Source of the DNA: CAZXNF01 sp050741255
GTDB taxonomy: Bacteria; Pseudomonadota; Gammaproteobacteria; Burkholderiales; SG8-41
Direction: 5' to 3'
NCBI GenBank assembly: GCA_050741255.1
Contig: JBOIEQ010000063.1
Span: 1-22,722, forward strand
DNA length: 22,722 bases
A model generated the notes under the pieces. It ran no database searches. It was given only the letters and a program-made list of their open reading frames with translations, and was not told the origin of the DNA. This document shows positions 1-7,843 of the stretch, piece after piece (the stretch's first letter is position 1; every line of letters begins with the position of its first letter). The translations under genes and the position numbers were made by a program.

Positions 1-11
1 CCCCTCCCGCC

Positions 12-860
12 TCACCCCTCACCCGAAGCCAATTCGCGGTGCCGGACCAGCACCCGGGCATGACCGGCGAAGCGTCGCGCCAGTGTTTCGGTGAAGTAGA
101 CGGAACGGTGCTGGCCGCCGGTGCAGCCGATGGCCACGGTGAGATAGGCGCGGTTGTCGCGCACGAAGCACGGCAGCCAGCGTTCGACGTAGTCTCCGAT
201 GTCGGCCAGCATACGCATGCTGTCGGCGTCCGCCTCGATGAAGGCGCGCACGGCTTCGTCCTTGCCGGTCAGCGGCCGCAGGGCCGGGTCGTAGTGGGGA
301 TTCGGCAGGCAGCGCACGTCGAACACCTGGTCGGCGTCGAGCGGGATGCCGTGCTTGAAGCCGAAGGATTCGAACAGCAGCGTCAGGCCGGTGCCCGCGA
401 GCCCGGCGAAGTCCTTGACCCAGGCACGCAGCGCGTTCGGGCGCAGATCGCTGGTGTCGATGCGGTGGGCGAGATCGACGACGGCGGCCAGTTGCTCGCG
501 CTCGCGGGAGATACATTCGGGCACGGTGAGGGTGCCGTCCGCCAGGGGGTGCCGGCGGCGGGTCTCCGAGAAGCGCTGCACCAGTGTGTCGGTCTTCGCC
601 TCCAGCACGAGCAGGCGGACGTCCACGCCTTCGGCGCGCAGCCGTTCCAGCGTGGCGGGCAGCGCGGCCAGCGTGTCGCCGCTGCGCGCGTCGATGCTAG
701 CGGCCGCGCGCGGGATCGTGCGCGCGCGCAGGAAACGGATGACCTCCGGCAGGAGGTGCGCCGGGAGGTTGTCCACTGTGTAGTAGCCGGCGTCCTCCAG
801 CACGTTGAGCGCGATGCTCTTGCCCGAGCCGGAGAGGCCGCTGACGACGATCAGCTGCAT
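12..860 (-). CDS. rapZ: RNase adapter / nucleotide-binding protein RapZ
   Basis: RapZ is a cytoplasmic nucleotide- and RNA-binding protein. In enterics it directs RNase E to the small RNA GlmZ and so tunes glucosamine-6-phosphate synthase; in bacteria with HprK it probably has a related PTS or cell-envelope role. The protein is 282 aa (E. coli about 284). It opens with a P-loop (GLSGSGKS, residues 8-15). Its conserved C-terminal half carries FGFKHG, DVRCLPNPHYDP and GCTGGQHRSVY. I chose the ATG at 860 because the P-loop follows directly, as in the family. The 34 extra codons upstream would run into hprK and are not homologous. It lies 13 bases after the hprK stop, as the last gene of the operon seen here. 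No Shine-Dalgarno is obvious, so translation may be coupled. The identification is firm; the regulatory target is inferred. Confidence 0.96.
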   Translation of the reverse strand: MQLIVVSGLSGSGKSIALNVLEDAGYYTVDNLPAHLLPEVIRFLRARTIPRAAASIDARSGDTLAALPATLERLRAEGVDVRLLVLEAKTDTLVQRFSETRRRHPLADGTLTVPECISREREQLAAVVDLAHRIDTSDLRPNALRAWVKDFAGLAGTGLTLLFESFGFKHGIPLDADQVFDVRCLPNPHYDPALRPLTGKDEAVRAFIEADADSMRMLADIGDYVERWLPCFVRDNRAYLTVAIGCTGGQHRSVYFTETLARRFAGHARVLVRHRELASGEG

Positions 861-873
861 GCGGGACGGGCGT

Positions 874-1824
874 TCACAGTTCCTCGCCGGGATTCTGGAG
901 CGCATCCGCCTGCCGCGCGATGATCTCCTGCGTGCTGTCGATGCCGCGCAGCTGCAGCACATAGTTGCGCACGGCGGCCTCCACGAGCACCGCCAGGTTG
1001 CGGCCGGCAGCGACCGGGATCGTCACCTTGCGCACGCTTTCGCCCATGACCGTCTGCGAGCCCGGCTTGAGCGGCAGGCGCTCCAGCGTGCTGGCGTCCG
1101 GGCCGGCGGGCTTTTCCAGGTGCACGATCAGCCGCAGGTTCTTGCGCGGCCGCAGCGCGGCTTCGCCGAAGATGGTGCGCACGTTGAGAATGCCCAGGCC
1201 GCGGACCTCGAGGAAGTCGCGCAGCATCGGCGGACAACGGCCTTCCAGGGTTTCCGGGGCGATGCGGTACAGCTCCACCACGTCGTCGGCGATCAGTCCG
1301 CTGCCGCGGCTGATCAGTTCCAGGCCGAGTTCGCTCTTGCCCACGCCGCTCGCGCCGGTGATCAGCACGCCCATGCCCAGCACGTCCAGGAACACGCCGT
1401 GCATGGTGACCGACTCCGCGAGCGCCCGCGCGAGGTACGGCCGCAGCATCCACATGAGCTCCACGCTCGGCAGCGGGGAGGCGAAGAGCGCCGCCTGTGC
1501 GGTCTCCGCCCACTGGATGAGCGGCGGCGGCACGGTTTCTCCGCCACTGACGAGCACGCAGACGAGGTCCGAGCCGCCGAGGTCGGTGAACAGCTTCTGC
1601 CGGGCCACGGGATCGAGCGTGGCGACGTGCGACAGCTCGGTGCGGCCCAGCACCTGGATCCAGTTCGGATGCAGGAGGTTCAGATGGCCGATCAGGCCCT
1701 CGGTCGAATCGCGGATGTCCTGGCTGTCGAGCGCCCGGGCGCCGCCCGCGCGGCCGGCCAACCACTCCAGCCGCAGCTTGGCGCGGTTGTCCTCAAACAG
1801 CTGCGCTACGGTGACTTTCGGCAT
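874..1824 (-). CDS. hprK: HPr kinase/phosphorylase
   Basis: HprK phosphorylates and dephosphorylates the regulatory serine of HPr. In Betaproteobacteria this is thought to control the regulatory (nitrogen) PTS rather than sugar uptake. The protein is 316 aa, normal for the family. The N-terminal domain spans about residues 1-130. The kinase core has the conserved His142, a Walker A P-loop (GASGVGKS, 157-164), Asp180-Asp181, and the family signature LEVRGLGILNV (205-215). The start is the ATG at 1824, giving MPKVTVAQL; the 14 codons before it lie inside ptsN and are unrelated to the family. The gene overlaps the 3' end of ptsN by 32 bases in another frame, so the two are almost certainly co-translated. 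HPr and enzyme I are not in the window. Confidence 0.96.
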   Translation of the reverse strand: MPKVTVAQLFEDNRAKLRLEWLAGRAGGARALDSQDIRDSTEGLIGHLNLLHPNWIQVLGRTELSHVATLDPVARQKLFTDLGGSDLVCVLVSGGETVPPPLIQWAETAQAALFASPLPSVELMWMLRPYLARALAESVTMHGVFLDVLGMGVLITGASGVGKSELGLELISRGSGLIADDVVELYRIAPETLEGRCPPMLRDFLEVRGLGILNVRTIFGEAALRPRKNLRLIVHLEKPAGPDASTLERLPLKPGSQTVMGESVRKVTIPVAAGRNLAVLVEAAVRNYVLQLRGIDSTQEIIARQADALQNPGEEL

Positions 1825-2278
1825 CAGGCATCCAGTCGGCGACCAGCCGGTGCAGGGCAGCCGCATCCGGCGCGGTCAGGAGCCGCTCCCGGAAGCCGCC
1901 GTCGGAGAGCATCTGCGCGAGTTCCGACAGGATCTGCAGGTGCAGGTCGGTGGCGCGTTCGGGGACCAGCAGCACGAATACCAGGCGCACCGGCTGGCCG
2001 TCCGGCGCGTCGAACGGGATCGCCTCCCGCAGCCGCACCAGGCCCGCGCACGCGTCCCGCAAGCCCTTGAGCCGGCCGTGCGGAATCGCGACGCCCTGCC
2101 CCAGGCCCGTGGAGCCCAGTTTTTCGCGCGCGAACAGGCTGTCGAACACGGCGCTGCGCGCGAGCTGGTGATTGTTCTCGAACAGCAGGCCGACCTGCTC
2201 GAACACACGCTTCTTGCTGCCGAGGTCGGCATCAACAAGCACATCCTGGGGGGCGAGGAGTTTGGCGATCAGGTTCAT
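1793..2278 (-). CDS. ptsN: PTS nitrogen-regulatory EIIA component (PtsN)
   Basis: EIIA-Ntr is the end point of the nitrogen PTS phosphorelay (PtsP to NPr/HPr to PtsN). It does not import sugar; by its phosphorylation state it regulates K+ transporters, kinases and metabolism. The protein is 161 aa with one PTS_EIIA type-2 domain. The phosphorylatable histidine is His67 in GVAIPHGR, and the family pattern continues with the hydrophobic VRLVFVLLVP strand and LHLQILSELA. It follows hpf by 32 bases and its last 32 bases are also the start of hprK. The classic rpoN-hpf-ptsN-hprK-rapZ order supports the call. There is no good Shine-Dalgarno before the ATG at 2278. The divergent Kef-type antiporter in this window might be a PtsN target, but that is speculation. 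Confidence 0.96.
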   Translation of the reverse strand: MNLIAKLLAPQDVLVDADLGSKKRVFEQVGLLFENNHQLARSAVFDSLFAREKLGSTGLGQGVAIPHGRLKGLRDACAGLVRLREAIPFDAPDGQPVRLVFVLLVPERATDLHLQILSELAQMLSDGGFRERLLTAPDAAALHRLVADWMPDAESHRSAAV

Positions 2279-2310
2279 GGTGGAAACGGGAGGGGTGGCG
2301 GGGATCGCGC

Positions 2311-2637
2311 TCAGGATTCGGCGCGGTGCTTGAGCGCGTCACCACCGTTGCGCGGACTGAAATGCGTGTCCTTGTATTTGATGATCTGCCGGTCAAGCTT
2401 GTCGGCGAGATTGTCGATGGCGGCGTACATGTCCGCATGGTGGCACTCGATGAAGATGTCCTTGCCCGGGACGTGCGCGTTGGCTTCCACCTTGCGGTCG
2501 AGCTTGTCCACCGACAGGATCACGTTGACGTCGATGACCTGGTCGAAATGCCGTCCGACGCGGCCCAGCTTGGCCGTCACGTAATCGCGGATGGAAGCAG
2601 TGACTTCGACATGATGTCCGGTGAGATGCAGGTTCAT
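2311..2637 (-). CDS. hpf: Ribosome hibernation promoting factor, short form
   Basis: Hpf binds the decoding centre of the 30S subunit in stationary phase and promotes inactive 100S ribosome dimers; it was formerly called sigma-54 modulation protein. The protein is 108 aa, the short single-domain form without the long C-terminal dimerisation domain. It shows the family's opening (MNLHLTGHHVEVT), the IRDYV...KLGR helix, and a conserved HADMYAAIDNLADKLDRQI helix. The ATG at 2637 is preceded by GGAG at a 6-base spacing, which fixes the start. A longer reading of the same frame extends into rpoN and is not real. It sits 35 bases downstream of rpoN, its usual partner. Confidence 0.96.
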   Translation of the reverse strand: MNLHLTGHHVEVTASIRDYVTAKLGRVGRHFDQVIDVNVILSVDKLDRKVEANAHVPGKDIFIECHHADMYAAIDNLADKLDRQIIKYKDTHFSPRNGGDALKHRAES

Positions 2638-2672
2638 GTGGGTCTCCGGTGGGTGGAAGGACGGACGGGTGG

Positions 2673-4124
2673 TTACAGCGACTTGCGCAGGTTGACCGGC
2701 AGGATATGCATGGACTCGCGGTACTTGGCGACGGTGCGCCGCGCGACCACGATGCCCTGCTGGCCGAGAATTTCGGAGAGCTGGCTGTCCGACAGCGGCT
2801 TCTTGGTGTTTTCCGCCGTCACGAGCTGCTTGATGAGCGCGCGGATCGCCGTACTCGAGGCGGCGCCGCCGGTTTCGGTGGTGACGTGGCTGCCGAAGAA
2901 GTACTTGAGCTCGAAGATGCCGCGCGGCGTGAGCATGAACTTCTGCGTCGTCACGCGCGACACCGTGGACTCGTGGAGGTCCAGCGTTTCCGCGATCTCG
3001 CGCAGCACCAGCGGCCGCATCGCGACCTCGCCGTGCTCGAAGAAATGGCGCTGGCGGTCGACGATGGCCTGCGACACGCGCAGGATGGTGTCGAAGCGCT
3101 GCTGCACGTTCTTGATCAGCCACTTCGCCTCCTGCAGCTGGCTCGCGAGCTGTTGGTGGCCGCTGTCGCGGCTGCGCGACAGGATGTTCGCATAGAGGCG
3201 GTTGATGTGGAGCTTGGGCATCGCGTCGGGATTGAGGGCGGCGAGCCACACCCCCTTGGTCTTCTTGACGATCACGTCGGGAATCACGAAGCGCGCCTCG
3301 CCGCCGGAGAAGCATGCGCCCGGCCGGGGATTCAAGCCGGTGATCAACGACTGCACGGCTTTCAGCGCGACATCGTCGCAGGCGAGGAGTTTGCGCAGCT
3401 TGTTGAAGTCGCGCGCGGCGAGCAGGTCGAGGTGGCCGTCGATCACGGTGCGGGCGAAGTCGCGCTGTGGCGTGTCGGCGGGCAGCATCTCGAGCTGCAG
3501 CGCGAGGCATTCGGCGAGCGAACGCGCACCGACGCCGGGCGGATCGAGATACTGCAGGTGCTTCAGCGCCACCATCAGGTCCTCGGGCGAGATGTCGAGC
3601 TCCTCGGGCAGCAGCGCGGCGAGCTCGGTCAGGTCCTGGTGCAGGTAGCCATCGTCGTCCAGCGAATCGACCAGCATCGCCACCAGCTTGCGGTCGCGGT
3701 CCGAGACGTGGAGCATCGACACCTGGGTCAGCAGGTGTTCGCGCAGCGACTGGGACTCGGCGGCCACCTGCGGGTATTCCGCCTCGTCGTTGTCGTCGCG
3801 CGGCGCACTGCGGAAATCCCCTTCGCTGTCGTTGCCGTCGAAAGCGGACATTTCCGGGTTATCGGCCTCGCGCGGCTCGGCCGGCTCGCTGGTGTCCACC
3901 GTGCGCTCGGCCGGCGCCTCGCTGCCGTTCAGCGGGTGCAGCACGACCGCGGCTTCCTCGCCCGGCGCGCCCTCCTCACGTTCGAGCATCGGGTTCTCCT
4001 GCAGCATGCGCTCGATTTCCTGCGACAACTCGAGCGTCGACAACTGGAGAAGCCGGATGGATTGCTGCAGCTGGGGCGTCAGCGTGAGGTGCTGGGAGAG
4101 CCGGAGCTGGAGCGAGTGCTTCAT
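2673..4124 (-). CDS. rpoN: RNA polymerase sigma-54 factor (RpoN)
   Basis: RpoN directs core RNA polymerase to -24/-12 promoters, which then need an ATP-driven enhancer-binding activator. The protein is 483 aa, a normal length. Region I is the Gln/Leu-rich stretch at residues 1-50 (QLRLSQHLTLTPQLQQSI...), ending in the ENPMLE motif. An acidic linker (region II, about 51-120) is followed by the core-binding domain. A helix-turn-helix (LHESTVSRVTTQKF) follows, and the RpoN box ARRTVAKYRE at 461-470 contacts the -24 element. It lies 110 bases downstream of lptB, with no clear promoter between them. A likely target promoter is visible in this window upstream of the pilin gene at 9878. Confidence 0.98.
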   Translation of the reverse strand: MKHSLQLRLSQHLTLTPQLQQSIRLLQLSTLELSQEIERMLQENPMLEREEGAPGEEAAVVLHPLNGSEAPAERTVDTSEPAEPREADNPEMSAFDGNDSEGDFRSAPRDDNDEAEYPQVAAESQSLREHLLTQVSMLHVSDRDRKLVAMLVDSLDDDGYLHQDLTELAALLPEELDISPEDLMVALKHLQYLDPPGVGARSLAECLALQLEMLPADTPQRDFARTVIDGHLDLLAARDFNKLRKLLACDDVALKAVQSLITGLNPRPGACFSGGEARFVIPDVIVKKTKGVWLAALNPDAMPKLHINRLYANILSRSRDSGHQQLASQLQEAKWLIKNVQQRFDTILRVSQAIVDRQRHFFEHGEVAMRPLVLREIAETLDLHESTVSRVTTQKFMLTPRGIFELKYFFGSHVTTETGGAASSTAIRALIKQLVTAENTKKPLSDSQLSEILGQQGIVVARRTVAKYRESMHILPVNLRKSL

Positions 4125-4234
4125 GGATCAGCGGAGGGGGAGGGGGGTGCGTTCAGCCAGGAACCCGGCGAAAAGACCGAGACCGGTTGGCAGGCCAGGT
4201 CAGGAGTCGGGGCAGGAGACGCCAAAGACGCAAA

Positions 4235-4957
4235 TTAGAGGCGGAAATGCTCTCCAAGGTAGACCTTGCGAACGTCTTCATTATAGACAATTTCCTTCGG
4301 CTTGCCGTCGGCCAGCACGCTGCCGTCGTTCATGATGTAGGCGCGGTCGCAGATGCCCAATGTTTCCCGGACGTTATGGTCGGTGATCAGCACGCCGATG
4401 CCCCGCTCCTTCAGGAACCCGATGATTTTCTGGATGTCGATGACGGCGATCGGGTCGACCCCCGCAAACGGCTCGTCCAGCAGGATGAACTGCGGGTCGG
4501 CCGCCAGCGCGCGCGCGATTTCGACCCGCCGGCGCTCCCCGCCGGAGAGGCTGATGGCCGGGTTGTCCCGCAGGTGCGCGATGTGCAGGTCGGCGAGCAG
4601 GTCGTCCAGGCCGTTGGCGATGTGGTTGGGGTCGTCGTAGCGCAATTCGAGGACCGCGCGGATGTTTTCGGCCACCGTGAGGCGCCGGAAAATGGACGCT
4701 TCCTGCGGCAGGTACGACAGCCCCATGCGCGCGCGACGGTGGATCGGCAGGTGGGTCAGCCGCGCGTCGTCGAGAAAGATCTCGCCGCCGTCGGCGGCGG
4801 CGAGTCCCACGATCATGTAGAAGCAGGTGGTCTTGCCCGCGCCGTTGGGGCCGAGCAGGCCCACCACTTCGCCGCTGTTGACCGAGAGCGACACGTCCTT
4901 GACGACGGCGCGCGATTTGTAGCGTTTGCGCAGGCGTTCGGCGCGGAGTTCACTCAT
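4235..4957 (-). CDS. lptB: LPS export ABC transporter ATPase LptB
   Basis: LptB is the cytoplasmic ATPase of LptB2FGC, which extracts lipopolysaccharide from the inner membrane and pushes it along the LptC-LptA bridge to the outer membrane. The protein is 240 aa. It has Walker A GPNGAGKTT (36-44), Q-loop Gln85, the ABC signature LSGGE (137-141), Walker B ending in Asp161-Glu162 (ILLDEPFAGVDP), and H-loop His194 (ITDHNVRE). All catalytic residues are present. It follows lptA by 48 bases and precedes rpoN, the common proteobacterial order. The permease genes lptF and lptG are not in the window, as is usual. Confidence 0.97.
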   Translation of the reverse strand: MSELRAERLRKRYKSRAVVKDVSLSVNSGEVVGLLGPNGAGKTTCFYMIVGLAAADGGEIFLDDARLTHLPIHRRARMGLSYLPQEASIFRRLTVAENIRAVLELRYDDPNHIANGLDDLLADLHIAHLRDNPAISLSGGERRRVEIARALAADPQFILLDEPFAGVDPIAVIDIQKIIGFLKERGIGVLITDHNVRETLGICDRAYIMNDGSVLADGKPKEIVYNEDVRKVYLGEHFRL

Positions 4958-5005
4958 GGCGGGAGGCCGGCGAGGGGCAGCGCCGGACGTCGGTCAGCGG
5001 CAACG

Positions 5006-5626
5006 TCAGCGCGGCGCGGGTTTGCCGTCGTCCCGCGGCGCGGCGAGTTCCGGCAGCGGTTGCAGCGTGACGGGCGCGCCCGGCGGCGGCGTGACCTTGG
5101 GTTTCGGCTGCATGGTGATGCGGACGCGGCCGTCAGGGTTGTTGGCGGTGGCGGCCTGCTTCCCGCCGCCCGTGACGCGGAAGAATTCCGTGCTGGCGTC
5201 GTAGGAAATGTAGTTGCCGCGGGCCTCGTCGAGCCCCCGCTTGAGTACTGCGCGGTTGAACATCTGCGCGCGTTCGGCCTTGCCGTCGTATTCGATACGC
5301 TCGGCGAAGCCTTCGATGTATTCGTCGTAGCCCTCGCGCTTCTGGCGGAAGGCGGCGAGATTGCCGGTGACCACGGCGAACTGGAAACCTTCCGCGTCCT
5401 GGCGCACGACCATCTTGTCGCCGCGGATCTGCAGCGTGCCCTGGGTCAGCACGACGTTGCCGTCGAAGGTCGCGACCTGTTTGGCGTCGTCGATGGTGAC
5501 GCGATCGGCTTCGAGGTTGACGGGTTTGTCGCGGTCCGCTTTTTCGGCATGCGCGGCGAACGGCACGACCGCCAGCAGCGCCGCGACGAGCAGGGACCAG
5601 GGCGACCAAGACTTAAGGACGGGCAT
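5006..5626 (-). CDS. lptA: LPS transport periplasmic bridge protein LptA
   Basis: LptA oligomerises in the periplasm to form the beta-jellyroll bridge that carries lipopolysaccharide from LptC to LptD. The protein is 206 aa. It has a signal peptide of about 27 residues (hydrophobic LLVAALLAVVPFAAHA, then cleavage before EKADRDKP). An OstA/LptA domain begins at PVNLEADRVTIDDAKQVATFDGNV. The C-terminal tail (about 175-206) is rich in Pro and Lys and likely disordered. The start codon at 5626 lies inside lptC, with a 14-base overlap, so the two are probably translationally coupled. The stop is 48 bases before lptB. Confidence 0.95.
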   Translation of the reverse strand: MPVLKSWSPWSLLVAALLAVVPFAAHAEKADRDKPVNLEADRVTIDDAKQVATFDGNVVLTQGTLQIRGDKMVVRQDAEGFQFAVVTGNLAAFRQKREGYDEYIEGFAERIEYDGKAERAQMFNRAVLKRGLDEARGNYISYDASTEFFRVTGGGKQAATANNPDGRVRITMQPKPKVTPPPGAPVTLQPLPELAAPRDDGKPAPR

Positions 5627-6203
5627 CGGCGGGCAGGCCTTTTTTGTCGTAGATGCCGCGCACGTTCGACAGCAGCTTGAGGGTGCGCGTCTTGTTGTCG
5701 AATTCTAAGCCAACGGAATTGATCTGGGTGAGCGCGTCGCGGATGGTGACCGGGCGGTCGGTTTTGACGAGGCCCAGCTCGGGCATGGCGTGCATCCAGC
5801 TGGTGCGGACGGTCAGTTCGCTCGCGCCCTTGTAGGCCGCGCGCGTCAGCACCACGTCTTCGTAGAGGAAGACGTCGTCGTGGCGGTCGTCGGTCGCCGC
5901 GCTGTTTGCGCGCGCCGTGATCGGCGCGGGTTTGCCGTAATGAACGAGCACGGGCTTGGTCAGGATGCTGGTGCCGTCGTCGGCGAAATGCACGATGTTG
6001 GCGGCGGTCAGCCGGTAGAACGGCATGCCGTCGGGGCCGAGTTTGACGGCTTCGATGCCGTCGCCGATGACATCCGGGTCGTGGCGTTTGACCGTCTCGC
6101 GTTCCGCGCCCTCGGAGGAGGACCGCTGGTCGATCCACCAGGTCAGGGCCGCCACGCCGATGAGGATGAAGAGCGGAAATGCGGAAGCGAGACGACGCAT
6201 CAT
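5613..6203 (-). CDS. lptC: LPS export protein LptC
   Basis: LptC is the single-pass inner-membrane member of LptB2FGC; it receives lipopolysaccharide from LptF/G and hands it to LptA. The protein is 196 aa. An N-terminal membrane anchor (about residues 8-25, FPLFILIGVAALTWW) is followed by a periplasmic jellyroll domain. Family features include the segment on lipid 'tltkPvlvhY' (here SILTKPVLVHYGKP), GASELTVRTSWMHAMPE, and VTIRDALTQINSVGLEFDNKTRTLKLLS near the end. The start overlaps the kdsC stop in an ATGA, and its end overlaps lptA by 14 bases. Two ATGs in a row (6203 and 6200) leave a one-residue uncertainty. Confidence 0.93.
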   Translation of the reverse strand: MMRRLASAFPLFILIGVAALTWWIDQRSSSEGAERETVKRHDPDVIGDGIEAVKLGPDGMPFYRLTAANIVHFADDGTSILTKPVLVHYGKPAPITARANSAATDDRHDDVFLYEDVVLTRAAYKGASELTVRTSWMHAMPELGLVKTDRPVTIRDALTQINSVGLEFDNKTRTLKLLSNVRGIYDKKGLPADARP

Positions 6204-6733
6204 GCCGGCACTTCCAGTTGCGCCTGCAGACCGGTCCCCTGCGCGTGCAGGATCAGCCCGCAGGCCTCGCGCACCGCACCCGCGCCGCCCGCGGCCCGGG
6301 TGACGTAATGGGCCCGCTGCTTGAGCGCGAAAGGCGCGGCCGGCACCGTCAGTGCGAGCCCTGCGACGAGCAACGCGGGCAGATCCACGAAGTCGTCGCC
6401 CATGTAGGCCGCCTCGTGCGGGGAGAGCCCGAGTTCGCCGAGCAGCGCGGAGAGCGCTGCGCGCTTGTCGGTCGCCCCTTCGGCGACGTGCTTCAGTCCG
6501 AGATTGTCCGCGCGCCGGGCGAGCGCGGGGGAGCGGCGCGCGGTGATCAGCGCGACCTCGACGCCGGCGGCGCGCAGCAGCTTGAAACCGTGGCCGTCCA
6601 GCGTGTGGAAGGCCTTGGTCGTTTCGCCCTCGGCGCCGTAGTTGAGCCGTCCGTCGGTGAGCACGCCGTCCACATCGAAGGCCGCGAGCCGCACCGCGCG
6701 GGCCCGTGCCAGGACCTCGAGGGTGGCCGTCAT
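6200..6733 (-). CDS. kdsC: 3-deoxy-D-manno-octulosonate 8-phosphate phosphatase KdsC
   Basis: KdsC is a cytoplasmic HAD-superfamily phosphatase that removes phosphate from Kdo-8-phosphate to give Kdo, the sugar joining lipid A to the LPS core. The protein is 177 aa, matching the cap-less tetrameric KdsC family. The catalytic motif is FDVDGVLTDG, with nucleophile Asp20 and acid/base Asp22. Motif II is ITAR, and motif III is MGDDFVDLPAL with the Mg-binding aspartates. It overlaps kdsD and lptC by ATGA on each side, so the Kdo and Lpt genes form one coupled transcript. Confidence 0.96.
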   Translation of the reverse strand: MTATLEVLARARAVRLAAFDVDGVLTDGRLNYGAEGETTKAFHTLDGHGFKLLRAAGVEVALITARRSPALARRADNLGLKHVAEGATDKRAALSALLGELGLSPHEAAYMGDDFVDLPALLVAGLALTVPAAPFALKQRAHYVTRAAGGAGAVREACGLILHAQGTGLQAQLEVPA

Positions 6734-7737
6734 ATCACGCGGGCGCGGAACAGGTCGTGCATGTTGAGCGCGCCCACCAGCACGCCGGCGCCGTCCACCA
6801 CCAGCATCTGGTTGACCTTGCGCTCCTCCATGATCTGCACCGCCTCGACGGCCAGCTTCTCGGGGCTCATGGTCCGGGGTCCGCGCGTCATCACCTCTGA
6901 GATGGGCGTGGCGGCGAAGTCGAGCTTGCGTTCGAGGGTGCGCCGCAGGTCGCCGTCGGTGAAAATGCCGGCGACGCGGCCTGCCGTGTCGACGATGGCG
7001 GTCATGCCCATGCGGCCGCGCGACATTTCCAGCAGCGCCGCGGACAGGCTGGCGCCGTCCGCCACGCGCGGGATTTCCGTCCCGGTCCGCATGACGTCGC
7101 GCACGTGCGTGAGCAGGCGGCGGCCGAGCGAGCCGCCCGGATGCGAGGCGGCGAATTCGTCGCGCGTGAAGCCCTTGGCTTCCATCAGCGCCACGGCGAG
7201 CGCGTCACCGAGCGCGAGCGCGGCGGTGGTGCTGGCCGTCGGCGCGAGATTGAGCGGGCAGGCTTCCTTCTCGGCGCCCGCGTAGAGGTGCACGTCGGCT
7301 TCGCGCGCGAGGGTGGAGGCGGCGTTGCCGGTCATCGCGATCAGCTTGGCGCCGGAGCGCTTGATCAGGGGCACGATGGCCAGCAGTTCGCCGCTCTCGC
7401 CGGAATTGGAGAGTGCGATGAACGCGTCGTCGCGCGTCACCATGCCAAGATCGCCGTGGCTCGCCTCGGCCGGGTGCACGAAGTAGGCGGGCGTGCCGGT
7501 ACTCGCCATGGTGGAGGCGATCTTGCGCGCGACGTGGCCGGACTTGCCGATGCCGCTGACGATGACGCGGCCGCGGCACGCGAGGATCAGGTCGACGGCA
7601 CCGCTGAAGCCCGCATCGAGGCGCGCGATCAGATCCTGCACCGCACGCGCTTCGATCTCGAGGACCTCGCGCGCAATGGCGATGGCGTCGCGCACCGGGG
7701 AAGTGGCGGGGGCCGCGGGTGAATTCGGGGGACTCAT
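6730..7737 (-). CDS. kdsD: Arabinose-5-phosphate isomerase KdsD
   Basis: KdsD converts ribulose-5-phosphate to arabinose-5-phosphate, the first step committed to Kdo synthesis. The protein is 335 aa (E. coli 328). A SIS sugar-phosphate isomerase domain spans about residues 45-185, with SGIGKSGHVARK (61-72), HGDLGM and the SNSGESGE loop (110-117). Two CBS domains (about 215-330) follow, ending in HDLFRARVI. The ATG at 7737 has no Shine-Dalgarno, and a possible extended -10 lies only about 11 bases upstream, so the transcript may be nearly leaderless. A GTG at 7695 is an alternative start that would drop a Pro-rich tail of 14 residues. It is the first gene of the operon and is divergent from the Kef-type antiporter. 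Confidence 0.95.
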   Translation of the reverse strand: MSPPNSPAAPATSPVRDAIAIAREVLEIEARAVQDLIARLDAGFSGAVDLILACRGRVIVSGIGKSGHVARKIASTMASTGTPAYFVHPAEASHGDLGMVTRDDAFIALSNSGESGELLAIVPLIKRSGAKLIAMTGNAASTLAREADVHLYAGAEKEACPLNLAPTASTTAALALGDALAVALMEAKGFTRDEFAASHPGGSLGRRLLTHVRDVMRTGTEIPRVADGASLSAALLEMSRGRMGMTAIVDTAGRVAGIFTDGDLRRTLERKLDFAATPISEVMTRGPRTMSPEKLAVEAVQIMEERKVNQMLVVDGAGVLVGALNMHDLFRARVI

Positions 7738-7747
7738 GAGCGCATGG

Positions 7748-7756
7748 ATTTTAGCA
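7748..7756 (-). promoter_or_regulatory. Possible extended -10 promoter for the kdsD operon
   Basis: On the minus strand this reads TGCTAAAAT, matching the extended -10 pattern TGnTAnnnT. No good -35 hexamer lies 16-18 bases upstream; the nearest, TTGAAC, is 21 bases away. A start about 7 bases downstream would leave only about 4-5 untranslated bases before the kdsD ATG at 7737. This is the AT-rich spot of the 106-base divergent gap between kdsD and the antiporter. The call rests on motif match alone. Confidence 0.4.
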
Positions 7757-7843
7757 CTCGCCCTGCGCGGCGATGTTCAAGGCGCGACGCATCAGGCATC
7801 ATCCAAGACCCCGCCCCGATCCCTTCGACCCCGCTCGCGTACC

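Noticed and set aside
39..923. Long plus-strand open frame opposite rapZ
   Set aside because: It is a GC-rich shadow frame: its translation lacks any recognisable domain and rapZ on the other strand has every family motif.
4125..4234. Possible promoter in the lptB-rpoN gap
   Set aside because: I found no convincing -10/-35 or -24/-12 pair; a short GACGC repeat is the only visible structure.
2649..4238. 529-codon plus-strand frame opposite rpoN
   Set aside because: RpoN regions I to III and the RpoN box are all on the minus strand. The plus-strand product is Arg/His/Gln-rich with no domain pattern.
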